Of a stretch of DNA of 64,000 bases, positions 10,468 through 20,163 are shown one piece after another; position 1 is the stretch's first letter; each line of letters starts with the position of its first letter. The stretch is from positions 1,798,001 to 1,862,000 of the forward strand of contig NZ_CP088294.1 of assembly GCF_024666525.1 (NCBI RefSeq). Direction: 5' to 3'. The notes beneath the pieces are model-generated. The model was not told the DNA's origin, did no database searches, and worked only from the letters and a program-made list of their open reading frames with translations. A program made the translations under genes and the position numbers. Origin of the DNA: Pseudomonas sp. J452 (GTDB lineage Bacteria; Pseudomonadota; Gammaproteobacteria; Pseudomonadales; Pseudomonadaceae).

Positions 10468-12402
10468 GTGTCCGTTCTTTTCTCGTTGTTGCGCAGCCGG
10501 CTGCTGCGGCCGGTGTTCATTGCGCTCGGTGCCGCCATGCTGGTGCAGGTCGGGCTGGCGGTATGGCTGACGCATGCCACGGTCGATGGCCTGGTGCGTG
10601 ATCTGACCCAGCGTCTCGGGGGTGAGAGCGCACGCCTGTCTGGCGAGCTGGGCAAGGCCGAGCAGGAAATGCGCGATGGCATGGCGGCGCTTTCGGTCAA
10701 TACGCGTGAGCGTTTGGGCGGTGGCCTGTCGACCCAGCTGAAAAGCGAGCAGGCGCAGCTGCGTCTGGTGCTGGAAGAGAGTCTCAAACAATCCGGTAAT
10801 TCCATGGCGCAGCTGTTGGCAGGCGTGGCGCCTAAGGCTATCTGGGATAACGATGCGCCGGCCCTGACTGCGTTCACGCGCATCGTCCAGCGCGATCCCG
10901 CCGTGCTGTTTGCGGTCTACTACGATGCGCAAGGCCAGCGCCTGACCCGCAACTTCAATCGCAGTAGCGAGCAGGTGCGCGAGCTGGTGGCAGCCGGGCA
11001 GGGCAAGACGCCGCTGGAGCGCCTGGTGGACGCCGCATCGCGGGATCCGCGGGTGCACATGGTTGAGGTCGATATCAATCCGATGGGGGCGTCCATCGGC
11101 AAGGTCCAGCTGGGTCTTTCCCTGGATGCGATTGAAAAGGAGCTGACAGCCCTGGATGGCCGTTTTGCCACCTTGGTCGGTAACGCCGGCGAACTGGTCG
11201 ACAGCAGCCTGGCGGGCGCGGCGCAGGAGAGTGCTCAGGCCTTGCAGCAGCGTCTGCAGCTGGCCGAGCAGGCGACCCAGGATATGGCGCGCAATGGTGG
11301 TGAAACCGTGCTGGCAGCTGCCGAGACCCTGCGCTGGCGCATCGCGGTGGGTCTGTTGGTGGTCGGCCTGCTGATGTTGGTGGTGGTAGCGCTGGTGCTC
11401 GGCTGGCGGGTGCTGAGCCGGCTGCAGTTGCTGATCGCGGCGTTGCAGGATCTGGCGGCAGGCGAGGGTGATCTGACGCGGCGCGTGCAGCTCGATAGTG
11501 CCGACGAGGTTGGTGATATGGCGGATGCGGTCAATCGCTTCATTGCCAAGTTGCAACCCATCGTGCGCGAGGCGGGCGAGGTGGCGCAGCGCACCGGCGA
11601 GGAAATTCGCAGTCTGACCCTGCGCAGTGCGTCAGCCGAGGCGGCGTCTGTCCGTCAGCGTGATGAAGTGGCTGGCAGCTTGCAGGCGCTGGAGGAAATG
11701 GCCGGCGCCGCTCAGGCGGAAAGTCAGGCCATGCATGATGCCCAGCAGCGGGTCCTGGCGATCCGCCAGGCAGCCCATGAAAACGCCGCCATTGCCCAGA
11801 AGGTCGGCGGCTTGATCGAGGCGCTGGTGGCGCGGGTGGATAACGGTTCGGCGGTGATCGAGCGTCTGGCCCAGCAGAGCGAGCAGATCGAAGTCGTGCT
11901 GACGGTGATTCGCTCGATCGCCGAGCAGACCAATCTGCTGGCGCTGAACGCAGCCATCGAGGCGGCGCGGGCTGGCGAAAGTGGTCGCGGCTTTGCCGTG
12001 GTGGCGGATGAGGTGCGTGCGCTGGCCAGCAAGACCCAGCAGTCCACCGGCGATATCCAGGCGCACATCACGGCACTGCAGCAAGGGGCGCGTGAGGCGG
12101 TGGCGGTGATTGGTCAGGCGGGTGAGCAGGCGACCGAAGGCTTGCAGGCGCTGCGTGACAGTGCTCGCCTGCAGCAATCGGTGCAGGCGTCGGTGGATGA
12201 GGTGCATGGCGCCATCGATACCGCCACTCGCGCGGCGGCGCATCAGGCCGATGGTGCCAGTGCGGTGCGCGGTCGTGTCGAGGTGATTCATAGCGAGGCC
12301 CAGCGCGCGGCGGGGGAGGTCAGTGCAACGGCGGCCAGTGGTCGGGTGCTGGAGGGGCTGGTCAACCAGCTCAAGGCCAGCTTCGCTCAGTTCAAGGTCT
12401 GA
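10468..12402 (+). CDS. Methyl-accepting chemotaxis protein
   Basis: This is a transmembrane chemoreceptor of 644 aa. A transmembrane helix at about residues 11-33 is followed by a periplasmic sensor of about 255 residues, a second helix at about 291-311, a HAMP domain, and a cytoplasmic signalling domain. The hairpin tip that binds CheA/Che[21 protein letters not shown], is fully conserved. The GTG start follows GGAAGGAG at a good distance. The sensor has no motif I can match to a ligand class. The gene stands alone between terminators with no che genes near it. Confidence 0.93.
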   Translation: MSVLFSLLRSRLLRPVFIALGAAMLVQVGLAVWLTHATVDGLVRDLTQRLGGESARLSGELGKAEQEMRDGMAALSVNTRERLGGGLSTQLKSEQAQLRLVLEESLKQSGNSMAQLLAGVAPKAIWDNDAPALTAFTRIVQRDPAVLFAVYYDAQGQRLTRNFNRSSEQVRELVAAGQGKTPLERLVDAASRDPRVHMVEVDINPMGASIGKVQLGLSLDAIEKELTALDGRFATLVGNAGELVDSSLAGAAQESAQALQQRLQLAEQATQDMARNGGETVLAAAETLRWRIAVGLLVVGLLMLVVVALVLGWRVLSRLQLLIAALQDLAAGEGDLTRRVQLDSADEVGDMADAVNRFIAKLQPIVREAGEVAQRTGEEIRSLTLRSASAEAASVRQRDEVAGSLQALEEMAGAAQAESQAMHDAQQRVLAIRQAAHENAAIAQKVGGLIEALVARVDNGSAVIERLAQQSEQIEVVLTVIRSIAEQTNLLALNAAIEAARAGESGRGFAVVADEVRALASKTQQSTGDIQAHITALQQGAREAVAVIGQAGEQATEGLQALRDSARLQQSVQASVDEVHGAIDTATRAAAHQADGASAVRGRVEVIHSEAQRAAGEVSATAASGRVLEGLVNQLKASFAQFKV

Positions 12403-12463
12403 ATGCTGTCGAGCCTGGCGGGGTTGTGCTCCGCTAGGACATTTTTTCAGGAGGTATAAAAGA

Positions 12464-12490
12464 CAAAACCGAGCCAGTGGCTCGGTTTTG
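12464..12490. terminator. Bidirectional terminator between MCP gene and tRNA-Leu
   Basis: A perfect 12-bp stem (CAAAACCGAGCC / GGCTCGGTTTTG) with a 3-base loop is flanked by T-rich sequence on both strands (GTTTTG on plus, GTCTTTTATA on minus). It can end the chemoreceptor transcript from the left and the tRNA-Leu transcript from the right. Confidence 0.8.
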
Positions 12491-12500
12491 TTTTGAAGAG

Positions 12501-12587
12501 TGGTGCCCAGGAGAAGACTCGAACTTCCACGGTGTTGCCACCGCTAGGACCTGAACCTAGTGCGTCTACCAATTCCGCCACCTGGGC
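12501..12587 (-). tRNA. tRNA-Leu (CAG), copy distal to the promoter
   Basis: On the minus strand the 87-base sequence begins GCCCAGGTGGCGGAATTGG and ends with an encoded CCA. The acceptor stem GCCCAGG pairs with CCTGGGC. The anticodon stem CTAGG/CCTAG encloses loop TTCAGGT, so the anticodon is CAG (reads CUG, the main Leu codon in this GC-rich genome). The long variable arm is typical of class II tRNAs. It is identical base for base to the copy at 12697-12783. Confidence 0.97.
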
Positions 12588-12654
12588 ACATTGCGATGAT
12601 TGCTCATCGACTTTTTTGCAGCGGCTACCGATTGGTCGGTACGGCGTTGCTGCT

Positions 12655-12687
12655 CCGTAAAAACGAAACCGAGCCAGCGGCTCGGTT
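12655..12687 (-). terminator. Hairpin with T tract between the two tRNA-Leu genes
   Basis: AACCGAGCC pairs with GGCTCGGTT (12667-12675 with 12679-12687); on the minus strand the stem is followed by TTCGTTTTTAC. It closely resembles the hairpin downstream of the other tRNA copy, which suggests that tRNA plus hairpin were duplicated together. It may act as a partial terminator or processing signal. Confidence 0.6.
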
Positions 12688-12696
12688 GCTGAATAA

Positions 12697-12783
12697 TGGT
12701 GCCCAGGAGAAGACTCGAACTTCCACGGTGTTGCCACCGCTAGGACCTGAACCTAGTGCGTCTACCAATTCCGCCACCTGGGC
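12697..12783 (-). tRNA. tRNA-Leu (CAG), promoter-proximal copy
   Basis: The 87-base sequence is identical to the tRNA at 12501-12587, with encoded CCA and anticodon CAG in the loop TTCAGGT. It is the first gene after the minus-strand promoter at 12847-12875. Confidence 0.97.
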
Positions 12784-12846
12784 ACAAGAAACAATGATCG
12801 CTCAACGTTTCCGTGGTACAACGTCTCAGCAACGTTGTGGGCGCGA

Positions 12847-12875
12847 ATAATACGGGCGGTGTTTTTTCTTGTAAA
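12847..12875 (-). promoter_or_regulatory. Sigma-70 promoter for the tRNA-Leu pair
   Basis: Read on the minus strand, TTTACA (-35) and TATTAT (-10) are separated by 17 bases. The predicted start is about 55-60 bases before the first tRNA. Spacing and sequence are near consensus, as expected for a strong stable-RNA promoter. Confidence 0.65.
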
Positions 12876-12989
12876 CCCCTGACAGCAAAAAAATTATTGT
12901 CGATTGAAAAGCTGACCCCCGATGCGTTTTCGCGCTTCAATAGGCACATGGCAAACACATCTATATATGCGTAAAGGTAATTTCATTTA

Positions 12990-15557
12990 ATGGCCGATTG
13001 GCAATCCCTCGATCCCGAGGCCGCCCGCGAGGCGGAAAAATACGAAAACCCCATCCCCAGCCGTGAGCTGATCCTGCAGCACCTGTCCGAGCGCGGTTCG
13101 CCCGCTGCCCGTGAGGAGTTGATGGTCGAGCTGGGACTGACCACGGAAGACCAGGAAGAAGCGTTGCGTCGCCGCCTGCGTGCGATGGAGCGCGATGGTC
13201 AACTGATCTATACCCGCCGCGGCACCTATGCCCCGGTCGACAAGCTCGACCTGATCCGTGGTCGCATCAGTGGCCACCGTGATGGCTTCGGCTTCCTGGT
13301 GCCGGACGACGGCAGCGATGACCTGTTCCTCAGTCCGGCACAGATGCGTCTGGTCTTCGACGGCGATCGCGCGTTGGCGCGGGTTTCCGGTCTGGATCGG
13401 CGTGGTCGCCGTGAAGGCGCCATCGTCGAAGTGATCGAACGCGCCCACGAGACCATCGTTGGCCGTTACTTCGAGGAGGCCGGCATCGGCTACGTCGAAG
13501 CGGATAACCCGAAGATCCAGCAGGAAGTCCTGGTCACCCCGGGTCGTCATGGCGAGGCCAAGGTCGGTCAGTTCGTTGCGATCAAGATCACCCACTGGCC
13601 GACGGCGCGTTTCCAGCCGCAGGGCGACATCGTTGAAGTGGTCGGCAACTACATGGCGCCGGGCATGGAGATCGATGTGGCGCTGCGCAGCTACGACATC
13701 CCGCATGTCTGGCCGGAGGCTGTGGTCAAGGAAGCGCACAAGCTCAAGCCGGAAGTGGAAGAGGCGGACAAGGAGAAGCGCGTCGACCTGCGCCATCTGC
13801 CGTTCGTTACCATCGACGGCGAAGATGCTCGTGACTTCGATGATGCGGTCTACTGCGAAAAGAACAGCAGTGCCTGGAAGTTGTTTTCCGGCGGCTGGAA
13901 GCTGTATGTGGCCATCGCCGACGTGTCGCATTACGTCAAAGTCGGCTCGGCGCTGGATGACGAAGCGCAGAAGCGCGGCAACTCGGTGTACTTCCCCGAG
14001 CGCGTGATTCCGATGCTGCCGGAGGAGTTGTCCAACGGTCTGTGCTCGCTGAATCCGCATGTCGATCGTCTGGCCATGGTCTGCGAAATGACCATGTCCA
14101 AGGCCGGCAAGCTGGTCGATTACCAATTCTATGAGGCGGTGATCCACTCCCATGCGCGCCTGACCTACAACAAGGTCAGCGCTATGCTGGAACAGCCGAA
14201 AGGCAGCGAAGGCAAGGCTCTGCGTACGGAATACAAGGAAGTCCTGCCGCACCTCAAGCAGCTCTATTCCCTGTATCAGGTGCTGCTGGCCGCTCGCCAC
14301 GAACGCGGCGCCATCGATTTCGAGACTCAGGAAACCCGCATCATCTTCGGCGCCGGGCGCAAGATCGCGGAGATCCGCCCGACCCAGCGCAACGATGCAC
14401 ACAAGCTGATCGAGGAATGCATGCTGGCGGCCAACGTCGCCACCGCGCAGTTCATGCAGAAGCATGAAATTCCTTCGCTGTATCGTGTCCATGACGGTCC
14501 GCCGCCGGAGCGCCTGGAGAAACTCAAGGCCTTCCTCACCGAGCTGGGCCTGGGGCTGCACAAAGGCAAGGATGGTCCGTCGCCGAAGGACTACCAGAAG
14601 CTGCTGCAGAGCATTCAGGGGCGTCCGGACTTCCACCTGATTCAGACCGTGATGCTGCGCTCGCTGAGCCAGGCGGTGTACAGCGCCGACAATCACGGCC
14701 ACTTCGGCCTGAACTACGAGGCGTACACCCACTTCACCTCGCCGATCCGCCGTTATCCGGACCTGCTGGTGCATCGCGCCATTCGCAGTGTCGTGCGTTC
14801 CAAGCTGGATACCCCGCACGTACGGCGTGCCGGCGCCACCAGCATGCCGCGTGCGCGTATCTACCCGTACGACGAGCCGGCTCTGGAGCAGTTCGGCGAG
14901 CAGTGCTCGATGACCGAGCGCCGCGCCGACGAGGCCACCCGTGACGTGGTCAACTGGCTCAAGTGCGAGTTCATGAAGGATCGCGTCGGCGAGACCTTCG
15001 AGGGTGTGATCACCGCGGTGACCGGTTTCGGCCTGTTCGTCGAGCTGAAGGACATCTACGTCGAAGGCCTGGTGCATGTCACTGCGCTGCCGGGCGACTA
15101 CTACCACTTCGACCCTGTGCATCACCGCCTGGCCGGTGAGCGCAGCGGGCGCAGCTTCCGCCTCGGCGACAGCGTTGAAGTGAAGGTCATGCGCGTCGAC
15201 CTCGACGAGCGCAAGATCGACTTCGAGCTGTCCGAGGGTGCGGCCAATGCGCCGGTCGGGCGCAAGCGCAGCGGTGTGCGTGGCGAAGCCGGTGCCGGTG
15301 CCGACAAGGCGTCTGGCTCTCGTCGCGGCAAGAGCGAGTCGGCTGGCGGTGCTGCCGGCAATACCGATGTGCAGAAGAGTCGCGACCTGAAAAAGGCGCT
15401 GCTCTCCGGGGCCAAGGCTGGCGGCAAGCCGGCAGCTGGTCGCGGTGGCGATGGGGCGGCGCAAAAGCCGGCCTCCAGCCATCGCAAGGGCGCGCCCAAG
15501 GCGGGCGCTGCGCCAGCGGCTGCCGGCAAGCCACGTAAGCGCAAGGCTAAGTCATGA
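12990..15557 (+). CDS. rnr: Ribonuclease R
   Basis: RNase R is a processive 3'-5' exoribonuclease that degrades structured RNA. The 855-aa protein has an N-terminal winged-helix segment, cold-shock/OB domains, the RNB catalytic domain with the acidic metal site ITIDGEDARDFDDAVY-like (sequence VTIDGEDARDFDDAVY, about residues 273-288), an S1 domain at about 664-748 and a Lys/Ala/Gly-rich basic tail to the C-terminus. The stop overlaps the rlmB start (ATGA), so the two are translated together. Confidence 0.97.
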   Translation: MADWQSLDPEAAREAEKYENPIPSRELILQHLSERGSPAAREELMVELGLTTEDQEEALRRRLRAMERDGQLIYTRRGTYAPVDKLDLIRGRISGHRDGFGFLVPDDGSDDLFLSPAQMRLVFDGDRALARVSGLDRRGRREGAIVEVIERAHETIVGRYFEEAGIGYVEADNPKIQQEVLVTPGRHGEAKVGQFVAIKITHWPTARFQPQGDIVEVVGNYMAPGMEIDVALRSYDIPHVWPEAVVKEAHKLKPEVEEADKEKRVDLRHLPFVTIDGEDARDFDDAVYCEKNSSAWKLFSGGWKLYVAIADVSHYVKVGSALDDEAQKRGNSVYFPERVIPMLPEELSNGLCSLNPHVDRLAMVCEMTMSKAGKLVDYQFYEAVIHSHARLTYNKVSAMLEQPKGSEGKALRTEYKEVLPHLKQLYSLYQVLLAARHERGAIDFETQETRIIFGAGRKIAEIRPTQRNDAHKLIEECMLAANVATAQFMQKHEIPSLYRVHDGPPPERLEKLKAFLTELGLGLHKGKDGPSPKDYQKLLQSIQGRPDFHLIQTVMLRSLSQAVYSADNHGHFGLNYEAYTHFTSPIRRYPDLLVHRAIRSVVRSKLDTPHVRRAGATSMPRARIYPYDEPALEQFGEQCSMTERRADEATRDVVNWLKCEFMKDRVGETFEGVITAVTGFGLFVELKDIYVEGLVHVTALPGDYYHFDPVHHRLAGERSGRSFRLGDSVEVKVMRVDLDERKIDFELSEGAANAPVGRKRSGVRGEAGAGADKASGSRRGKSESAGGAAGNTDVQKSRDLKKALLSGAKAGGKPAAGRGGDGAAQKPASSHRKGAPKAGAAPAAAGKPRKRKAKS

Positions 15558-16300
15558 GCCAGCTGGAAAAGGTCTATGGCGTACACGCCGTAGAGGCTCT
15601 GCTGCGTCACCACCCGAAGCGGGTCAAGCAGCTGTGGCTGGCGGAAAGCCGGCATGATCCGCGGGTGCAGACCCTGGTCGAGCTGGCTGGGCAGAATCGT
15701 GTGCCGGTCGGGCAGAAGGATCGTCGCGAGCTCGACGAGTGGGCCGAAGGCGTACACCAGGGCGTGGTGGCAGAAGTCAGCCCCAGCCAGGTGTGGGGTG
15801 AGGCCATGCTCGAAGAGCTGCTCGATCGTCGCGAAGGCCCGCCGCTGTTGCTGGTGCTGGATGGCGTGACCGATCCGCACAACCTCGGCGCCTGCCTGCG
15901 CACCGCCGATGCCGCCGGCGCGCTGGCGGTGATAGTGCCCAAGGACAAGTCGGCGACTCTCAATGCCACGGTACGCAAGGTCGCCTGCGGTGCTGCCGAG
16001 GTGATCCCGCTGGTCGCCGTGACCAACCTGGCGCGCACCCTGGAAAAGCTCCAGCAGCGCGGCCTGTGGCTGGTCGGCACGGCCGGCGAGGCCGAACAGG
16101 AACTGTACCAGCAGGACCTGACCGGGCCGACCGTGCTGATCATGGGCGCGGAAGGCAAGGGCATGCGCCGCCTGACCCGCGATCACTGCGATTACCTGGT
16201 CAAGCTGCCGATGTCGGGCAGCGTCAGCAGCCTCAACGTCTCGGTCGCCACCGGCGTCTGCCTGTTCGAGGCGGTGCGTCAGCGCCAGGCCAAGCGCTAG
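15554..16300 (+). CDS. rlmB: 23S rRNA (guanosine-2'-O-)-methyltransferase RlmB
   Basis: RlmB is a SpoU/TrmD (SPOUT) methyltransferase that modifies G2251 in the peptidyltransferase region of 23S rRNA. The N-terminal substrate-binding domain begins VYGVHAVEALLRHHPKRVK. The knot domain has DGVTDPHNLGACLRTADAAG, the MGAEGKGMRRL motif and the C-terminal PMSGSVSSLNVSVATG motif. At 248 aa it is normal. It is coupled to rnr by a 4-base overlap and followed by a terminator. Confidence 0.97.
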   Translation: MSQLEKVYGVHAVEALLRHHPKRVKQLWLAESRHDPRVQTLVELAGQNRVPVGQKDRRELDEWAEGVHQGVVAEVSPSQVWGEAMLEELLDRREGPPLLLVLDGVTDPHNLGACLRTADAAGALAVIVPKDKSATLNATVRKVACGAAEVIPLVAVTNLARTLEKLQQRGLWLVGTAGEAEQELYQQDLTGPTVLIMGAEGKGMRRLTRDHCDYLVKLPMSGSVSSLNVSVATGVCLFEAVRQRQAKR

Positions 16301-16328
16301 TTCGTTACCTGTTCCTGGTTCAGACATT

Positions 16329-16351
16329 CGGCGCCGCGAGGCGCCGTTTTT
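16329..16351 (+). terminator. Rho-independent terminator after rlmB
   Basis: The stem CGGCGCC / GGCGCCG closed by a GCGA tetraloop is followed by five T residues, 28 bases after the rlmB stop. Confidence 0.85.
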
Positions 16352-16408
16352 CGTTGGGTGGGGATCGCGCTGGCCAGGTCGGGTTGTTCAAATAATCGCC
16401 AGTTTGCC

Positions 16409-16437
16409 TTGCGCCTGGCAGGGGGCTTCTCTAGAAT
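16409..16437 (+). promoter_or_regulatory. Predicted promoter of the rpsF operon
   Basis: TTGCGC (-35, 16409-16414) and TAGAAT (-10, 16432-16437) are 17 bases apart. The predicted start leaves a leader of about 110 bases before rpsF. Confidence 0.5.
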
Positions 16438-16504
16438 GTCGCCCCTTGCCGTGACGGCAGGCGTTTGCGCGCCCTCCGCCCGGCAAGACCAACTAGTGAT
16501 ATTC

Positions 16505-16556
16505 ACTCCTTGCCTGACCGCATCCAGTGGCAGGCTTCAACCCGTAAGGAGCATTT
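16505..16556 (+). promoter_or_regulatory. Candidate S6:S18-binding mRNA leader of rpsF
   Basis: A hairpin GCCTG (16512-16516) / CAGGC (16531-16535) just ahead of rpsF presents an unpaired or bulged ACCG. S6:S18 complexes are known to bind a leader structure with a conserved CCG in many bacteria and so repress the operon. The match is by position and the CCG element only; I did not confirm the full fold. Confidence 0.3.
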
Positions 16557-16979
16557 ATGCGTCATTACGAAATCATCTTTCTGGTTCACCCGGACCAGAG
16601 CGAGCAAGTCGGCGGCATGGTTGAGCGTTACACCAAGCTGATCGAAGAAGACGGCGGCAAAGTACATCGTCTGGAAGATTGGGGTCGTCGTCAGCTGGCT
16701 TACGCCATCAACAACGTCCACAAGGCTCACTACGTCATGCTGAACGTAGAGTGCAGCGGCAAGGCCTTGGCTGAGCTGGAAGACAACTTCCGTTACAACG
16801 ATGCCGTGATCCGTAACCTGGTCATCCGTCGCGACGAAGCCGTTACCGGCCAGTCCGAGATGCTCAAGGCTGAAGAAAACCGCAGCGAGCGCCGTGAGCG
16901 TCGTGACCGTCCTGAGAACGCTGACTCCGCCGATGGCGATGACAGCGATAGCAGTGACAGCGACAACGCTGACGAGTAA
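16557..16979 (+). CDS. rpsF: 30S ribosomal protein S6
   Basis: S6 binds 16S rRNA together with S18 on the platform of the small subunit. The protein begins [18 protein letters not shown] and contains [21 protein letters not shown]. The C-terminal tail is highly acidic (Asp/Ser-rich, 140 aa total). AAGGAG lies five bases before the ATG. It is the first gene of the rpsF-rpsR-membrane protein-rplI operon. Confidence 0.98.
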   Translation: MRHYEIIFLVHPDQSEQVGGMVERYTKLIEEDGGKVHRLEDWGRRQLAYAINNVHKAHYVMLNVECSGKALAELEDNFRYNDAVIRNLVIRRDEAVTGQSEMLKAEENRSERRERRDRPENADSADGDDSDSSDSDNADE

Positions 16980-17007
16980 TCCACGGATCTATTGAGGAGC
17001 CAATCAC

Positions 17008-17238
17008 ATGGCACGTTTCTTCCGTCGTCGTAAATTCTGCCGTTTCACCGCTGAAGACGTGAAAGAGATCGATTTCAAAGATCTCAACACCCTGAAAGCC
17101 TACATCTCGGAAACCGGCAAAATCGTTCCTAGCCGTATCACCGGTACCAAGGCTCGTTATCAGCGTCAGCTGGCCACCGCTATCAAGCGCGCCCGCTTCC
17201 TGGCCCTGCTGCCCTACACCGACAGCCACGGCCGTTGA
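17008..17238 (+). CDS. rpsR: 30S ribosomal protein S18
   Basis: The 76-residue basic protein begins [18 protein letters not shown] and contains the S18 signature region [20 protein letters not shown]. It forms a heterodimer with S6 from the gene just upstream. GAGGAG precedes the ATG. Confidence 0.98.
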   Translation: MARFFRRRKFCRFTAEDVKEIDFKDLNTLKAYISETGKIVPSRITGTKARYQRQLATAIKRARFLALLPYTDSHGR

Positions 17239-17274
17239 TATCGGGTTGCATCTGATAGCTGAGAGATAGATCGC

Positions 17275-18147
17275 ATGCGTGCTTTGGCTGAGTTCATCAT
17301 GCGCGGCCGCATGCAGGCCACCCTGGTGGTGGTCGGTTCGGCAATATTGCCGTTGTTGTTCTGGTTGACTGCCTCTGCGAGCGCCCTGGTGCTGCTGCGA
17401 AGGGGCTTTAACGATGCAGTTGGCATCCTGATCTGGGCGTGTTTGCCTGCCTTTGTCTGGTGGTATCTGGGTGATCCGGGTATCGCACTGACGCTGGCCG
17501 GCACACTGGTGATGGCGCAGGTGTTGCGCTCCACCTCGTCCTGGAGCTGGGTGCTGGCGGTCAGCGTAGTGTTGGGCGTGATGTTCGCTTTGTTGCTGAG
17601 CGTCACCTCTCCCGAGCTTGTCGAGTCGCTTGCGGAAGCTTTCCGTGGTGCGTCCAAGCAGTTCTGGAGTGAGGCGAAATTGCCTGCTGAACAACTGGCT
17701 GACATGCAGGCATCGCTGGTTCCGACCCTGACCGGGTTGCTCGCCTCTTCTTTTCAGGCGACGAGCATTCTCTGTCTGGTGTTGGCGCGGTACTGGCAGG
17801 CCTCGTTGTACAACCCGGGTGGCTTCGGTAAAGAGTTTCGCGCCGTGCGCCTCCCGCCAGCACTGGCCATTGTGCTGCTGGCTGGAGTGCTGATGCCGCT
17901 GCAAGGTACCGATGTACCGATGCTGGCGACCATTTGCGCGGTGCCGTTGCTGGTTGCAGGGCTAGCCCTGGGGCACGGTCTGATCGAAATGAAGGGGCTC
18001 TCGAGCTTCTGGAAAATCGGTCTGTATGTGGCGGTGCTGCTGGGCGGTAATTTGATCTGTCTGTTGGCTGTTCTGGATGGCCTGTTTGATTTTCGTGGTC
18101 GCCTGGCGCGCAAGAACGGCGCCGGCCCCGCGAACGGTGAAGGTTAA
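17275..18147 (+). CDS. DUF2232-type integral membrane protein of the S6-L9 operon
   Basis: This 290-aa protein has about seven or eight hydrophobic helices and a short basic C-terminal tail. Its place between rpsR and rplI, in the same orientation and closely spaced, is characteristic of Pseudomonas and matches the DUF2232/YybS-like family. The function is unknown. Its presence in a ribosomal operon suggests growth-coupled expression, but nothing in the sequence points to an activity. Confidence 0.85.
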   Translation: MRALAEFIMRGRMQATLVVVGSAILPLLFWLTASASALVLLRRGFNDAVGILIWACLPAFVWWYLGDPGIALTLAGTLVMAQVLRSTSSWSWVLAVSVVLGVMFALLLSVTSPELVESLAEAFRGASKQFWSEAKLPAEQLADMQASLVPTLTGLLASSFQATSILCLVLARYWQASLYNPGGFGKEFRAVRLPPALAIVLLAGVLMPLQGTDVPMLATICAVPLLVAGLALGHGLIEMKGLSSFWKIGLYVAVLLGGNLICLLAVLDGLFDFRGRLARKNGAGPANGEG

Positions 18148-18168
18148 AAGTTAAGAGGTAAGACCCAA

Positions 18169-18615
18169 ATGGAAGTTATCCTGCTGGAAAAAATCGCCAA
18201 CCTGGGCAACCTGGGCGACAAGGTCAACGTTAAAGCCGGTTACGGCCGTAACTACCTGCTGCCGCAAGGCAAGGCTACTGCTGCTACCGCTGAGAACGTT
18301 GCTGCGTTCGAAGCGCGTCGCGCCGAGCTGGAAAAAGCTGCTGCTGACAAGAAAGCTTCTGCCGAAGCTCGCGCTGCCCAACTGGCCGAACTGGAAGTGA
18401 CCATCACTGCCAGCGCAGGCGACGAAGGCAAGCTGTTCGGCTCGATCGGCACCCACGACATCGCTGATGCCCTGACCGCCTCCGGCGTTGAAGTGGCTAA
18501 GTCTGAAGTGCGTCTGCCGAACGGCACCATTCGCCACATCGGCGAATTCGACGTAGCTGTGCACCTGCACACCGACGTTGAAGCAACCGTCAAGGTTGTG
18601 GTCGTAGCTGCCTAA
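18169..18615 (+). CDS. rplI: 50S ribosomal protein L9
   Basis: L9 binds 23S rRNA near the L1 stalk. The N-terminal domain [19 protein letters not shown] and the [13 protein letters not shown] signature are followed by the long connecting helix and the C-terminal domain (148 aa). Spaced 21 bases after the membrane protein gene; a terminator follows. Confidence 0.98.
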   Translation: MEVILLEKIANLGNLGDKVNVKAGYGRNYLLPQGKATAATAENVAAFEARRAELEKAAADKKASAEARAAQLAELEVTITASAGDEGKLFGSIGTHDIADALTASGVEVAKSEVRLPNGTIRHIGEFDVAVHLHTDVEATVKVVVVAA

Positions 18616-18662
18616 GTCAGCCGACTTGCGGGCTTGCGCTCCGGCGCCGGCCTGCTGACAAT

Positions 18663-18706
18663 CGGGCGCGACATTGCATTAGCAGTGTCGTGCCCGTTGT
18701 TTTTTC
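18663..18706 (+). terminator. Rho-independent terminator after rplI
   Basis: CGGGCGCGACA pairs with TGTCGTGCCCG (one G-U pair), followed by TTGTTTTTTC. It ends the rpsF-rplI operon before dnaB. Confidence 0.8.
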
Positions 18707-18768
18707 AGCAGAGCCTTTTGCAAAACATGCGTTTGTAAAAGCCTCCACGCTTTGGAAGTACAGGTGCC

Positions 18769-20163
18769 ATGAACGACATCAGCGTCCCTCAACAGTACGA
18801 TCTGGAAACCGCCGCGCTCAAGGTGCCGCCGCATTCCATCGAGGCCGAGCAGGCCGTGCTGGGCGGCCTGATGTTGGACAACAACGCCTGGGAGCGGGTG
18901 CTCGACCAAGTTTCCGACGGCGACTTCTACCGGCATGACCACCGGCTGATCTTCCGCGCCATCTTCAAGCTGGCCGAGCGCAACTCGCCGTTCGACGTGG
19001 TGACCTTGTCCGAGCAGCTGGACAAGGAAGGTCAGCTGTCGCAGGTCGGCGGCATGGCCTATCTCGGCGAGTTGGCGAAGAACACGCCGTCGGTGGCCAA
19101 CATCAAAGCCTATGCGCAGATCATTCGCGAGCGCGCCACCCTGCGCCAGCTGATCGGCATCAGCTCGGAAATCGCCGACAGTGCCTATGCCCCGCAGGGC
19201 CGTACCGGTGAGGAAATCCTCGATGAGGCCGAGCGCCTGATCTTCCAGATCGCCGAGGCGCGGCCGAAGACCGGCGGCCCGGTGGGTATCAACGAGATCC
19301 TGGTCAAAGCCATCGACCGCATCGACTCGCTGTTCAATACCGGCGACGCCATCACCGGCCTGTCCACCGGCTTCAACGACCTGGACAACCTGACCAGCGG
19401 CCTGCAGCCGGCCGACATGATCATCGTCGCCGGCCGTCCGTCCATGGGTAAGACCACCTTCGCCATGAACCTGGTGGAAAACGCCCTGATGCGCAGCGAC
19501 AAGGCGATCCTGGTCTACTCGCTGGAAATGCCTTCGGAATCCATCGTCATTCGTATGCTCGCCTCGCTCGGGCGCATCGACCAGACCAAGGTGCGTGCCG
19601 GTCGCCTGGACGACGACGACTGGCCGCGCCTGACCTCAGCGGTCAACCTGCTCAACGACCGCAAGCTGTTCATCGACGATACCGCCGGCATCAGCCCCTC
19701 GGAAATGCGCGCGCGTACCCGCCGCCTGGCCCGTGAGCACGGCGAGATCGGCCTGATCATGGTCGACTACCTGCAGCTGATGCAGATTCCCGGTTCCAGC
19801 GGCGACAACCGGGTCAACGAGATCTCCGAGATCTCGCGCTCGCTCAAGGGCCTGGCCAAGGAATTCAACTGCCCGGTGATCGCCCTGTCGCAGCTCAACC
19901 GTGGTCTCGAACAGCGCCCCAACAAGCGCCCGATCAACTCCGACTTGCGCGAATCCGGGGCAATCGAGCAGGACGCCGACATCATCATGTTCGTCTACCG
20001 CGACGAGGTGTATCACCCGGAGACCGAGTACAAGGGCGTGGCCGAGATCATCATCGGCAAGCAGCGTAACGGTCCGCTGGGTACGGCGCGCCTTGCCTTC
20101 CTCGGCAAGTACTCGCGTTTCGAGAACCTGGCGCCGGGTAGCTACCAGTTCGACGACGAATAA
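18769..20163 (+). CDS. dnaB: Replicative DNA helicase DnaB
   Basis: DnaB is the hexameric 5'-3' helicase of the replication fork. The N-terminal DnaG-binding domain (PPHSIEAEQAVLGGLMLDN) is followed by the RecA-like motor with Walker A GRPSMGKTTF (from residue 222) and Walker B-type LIMVDYLQLM. Later motifs, such as SQLNRGLEQRPNKRP and DLRESGAIEQDADII, are intact. There is no intein and the 464-aa length is normal. Confidence 0.98.
   Translation: MNDISVPQQYDLETAALKVPPHSIEAEQAVLGGLMLDNNAWERVLDQVSDGDFYRHDHRLIFRAIFKLAERNSPFDVVTLSEQLDKEGQLSQVGGMAYLGELAKNTPSVANIKAYAQIIRERATLRQLIGISSEIADSAYAPQGRTGEEILDEAERLIFQIAEARPKTGGPVGINEILVKAIDRIDSLFNTGDAITGLSTGFNDLDNLTSGLQPADMIIVAGRPSMGKTTFAMNLVENALMRSDKAILVYSLEMPSESIVIRMLASLGRIDQTKVRAGRLDDDDWPRLTSAVNLLNDRKLFIDDTAGISPSEMRARTRRLAREHGEIGLIMVDYLQLMQIPGSSGDNRVNEISEISRSLKGLAKEFNCPVIALSQLNRGLEQRPNKRPINSDLRESGAIEQDADIIMFVYRDEVYHPETEYKGVAEIIIGKQRNGPLGTARLAFLGKYSRFENLAPGSYQFDDE

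Noticed and set aside
12501..12783. tRNA-Leu pair considered as a genomic island attachment site
   Set aside because: No integrase, no truncated tRNA copy and no foreign genes flank it; the neighbours are core genes.
12987..15482. Open frame of 831 codons opposite rnr
   Set aside because: The plus strand encodes complete RNase R with all domains; the minus frame is a codon-bias shadow.
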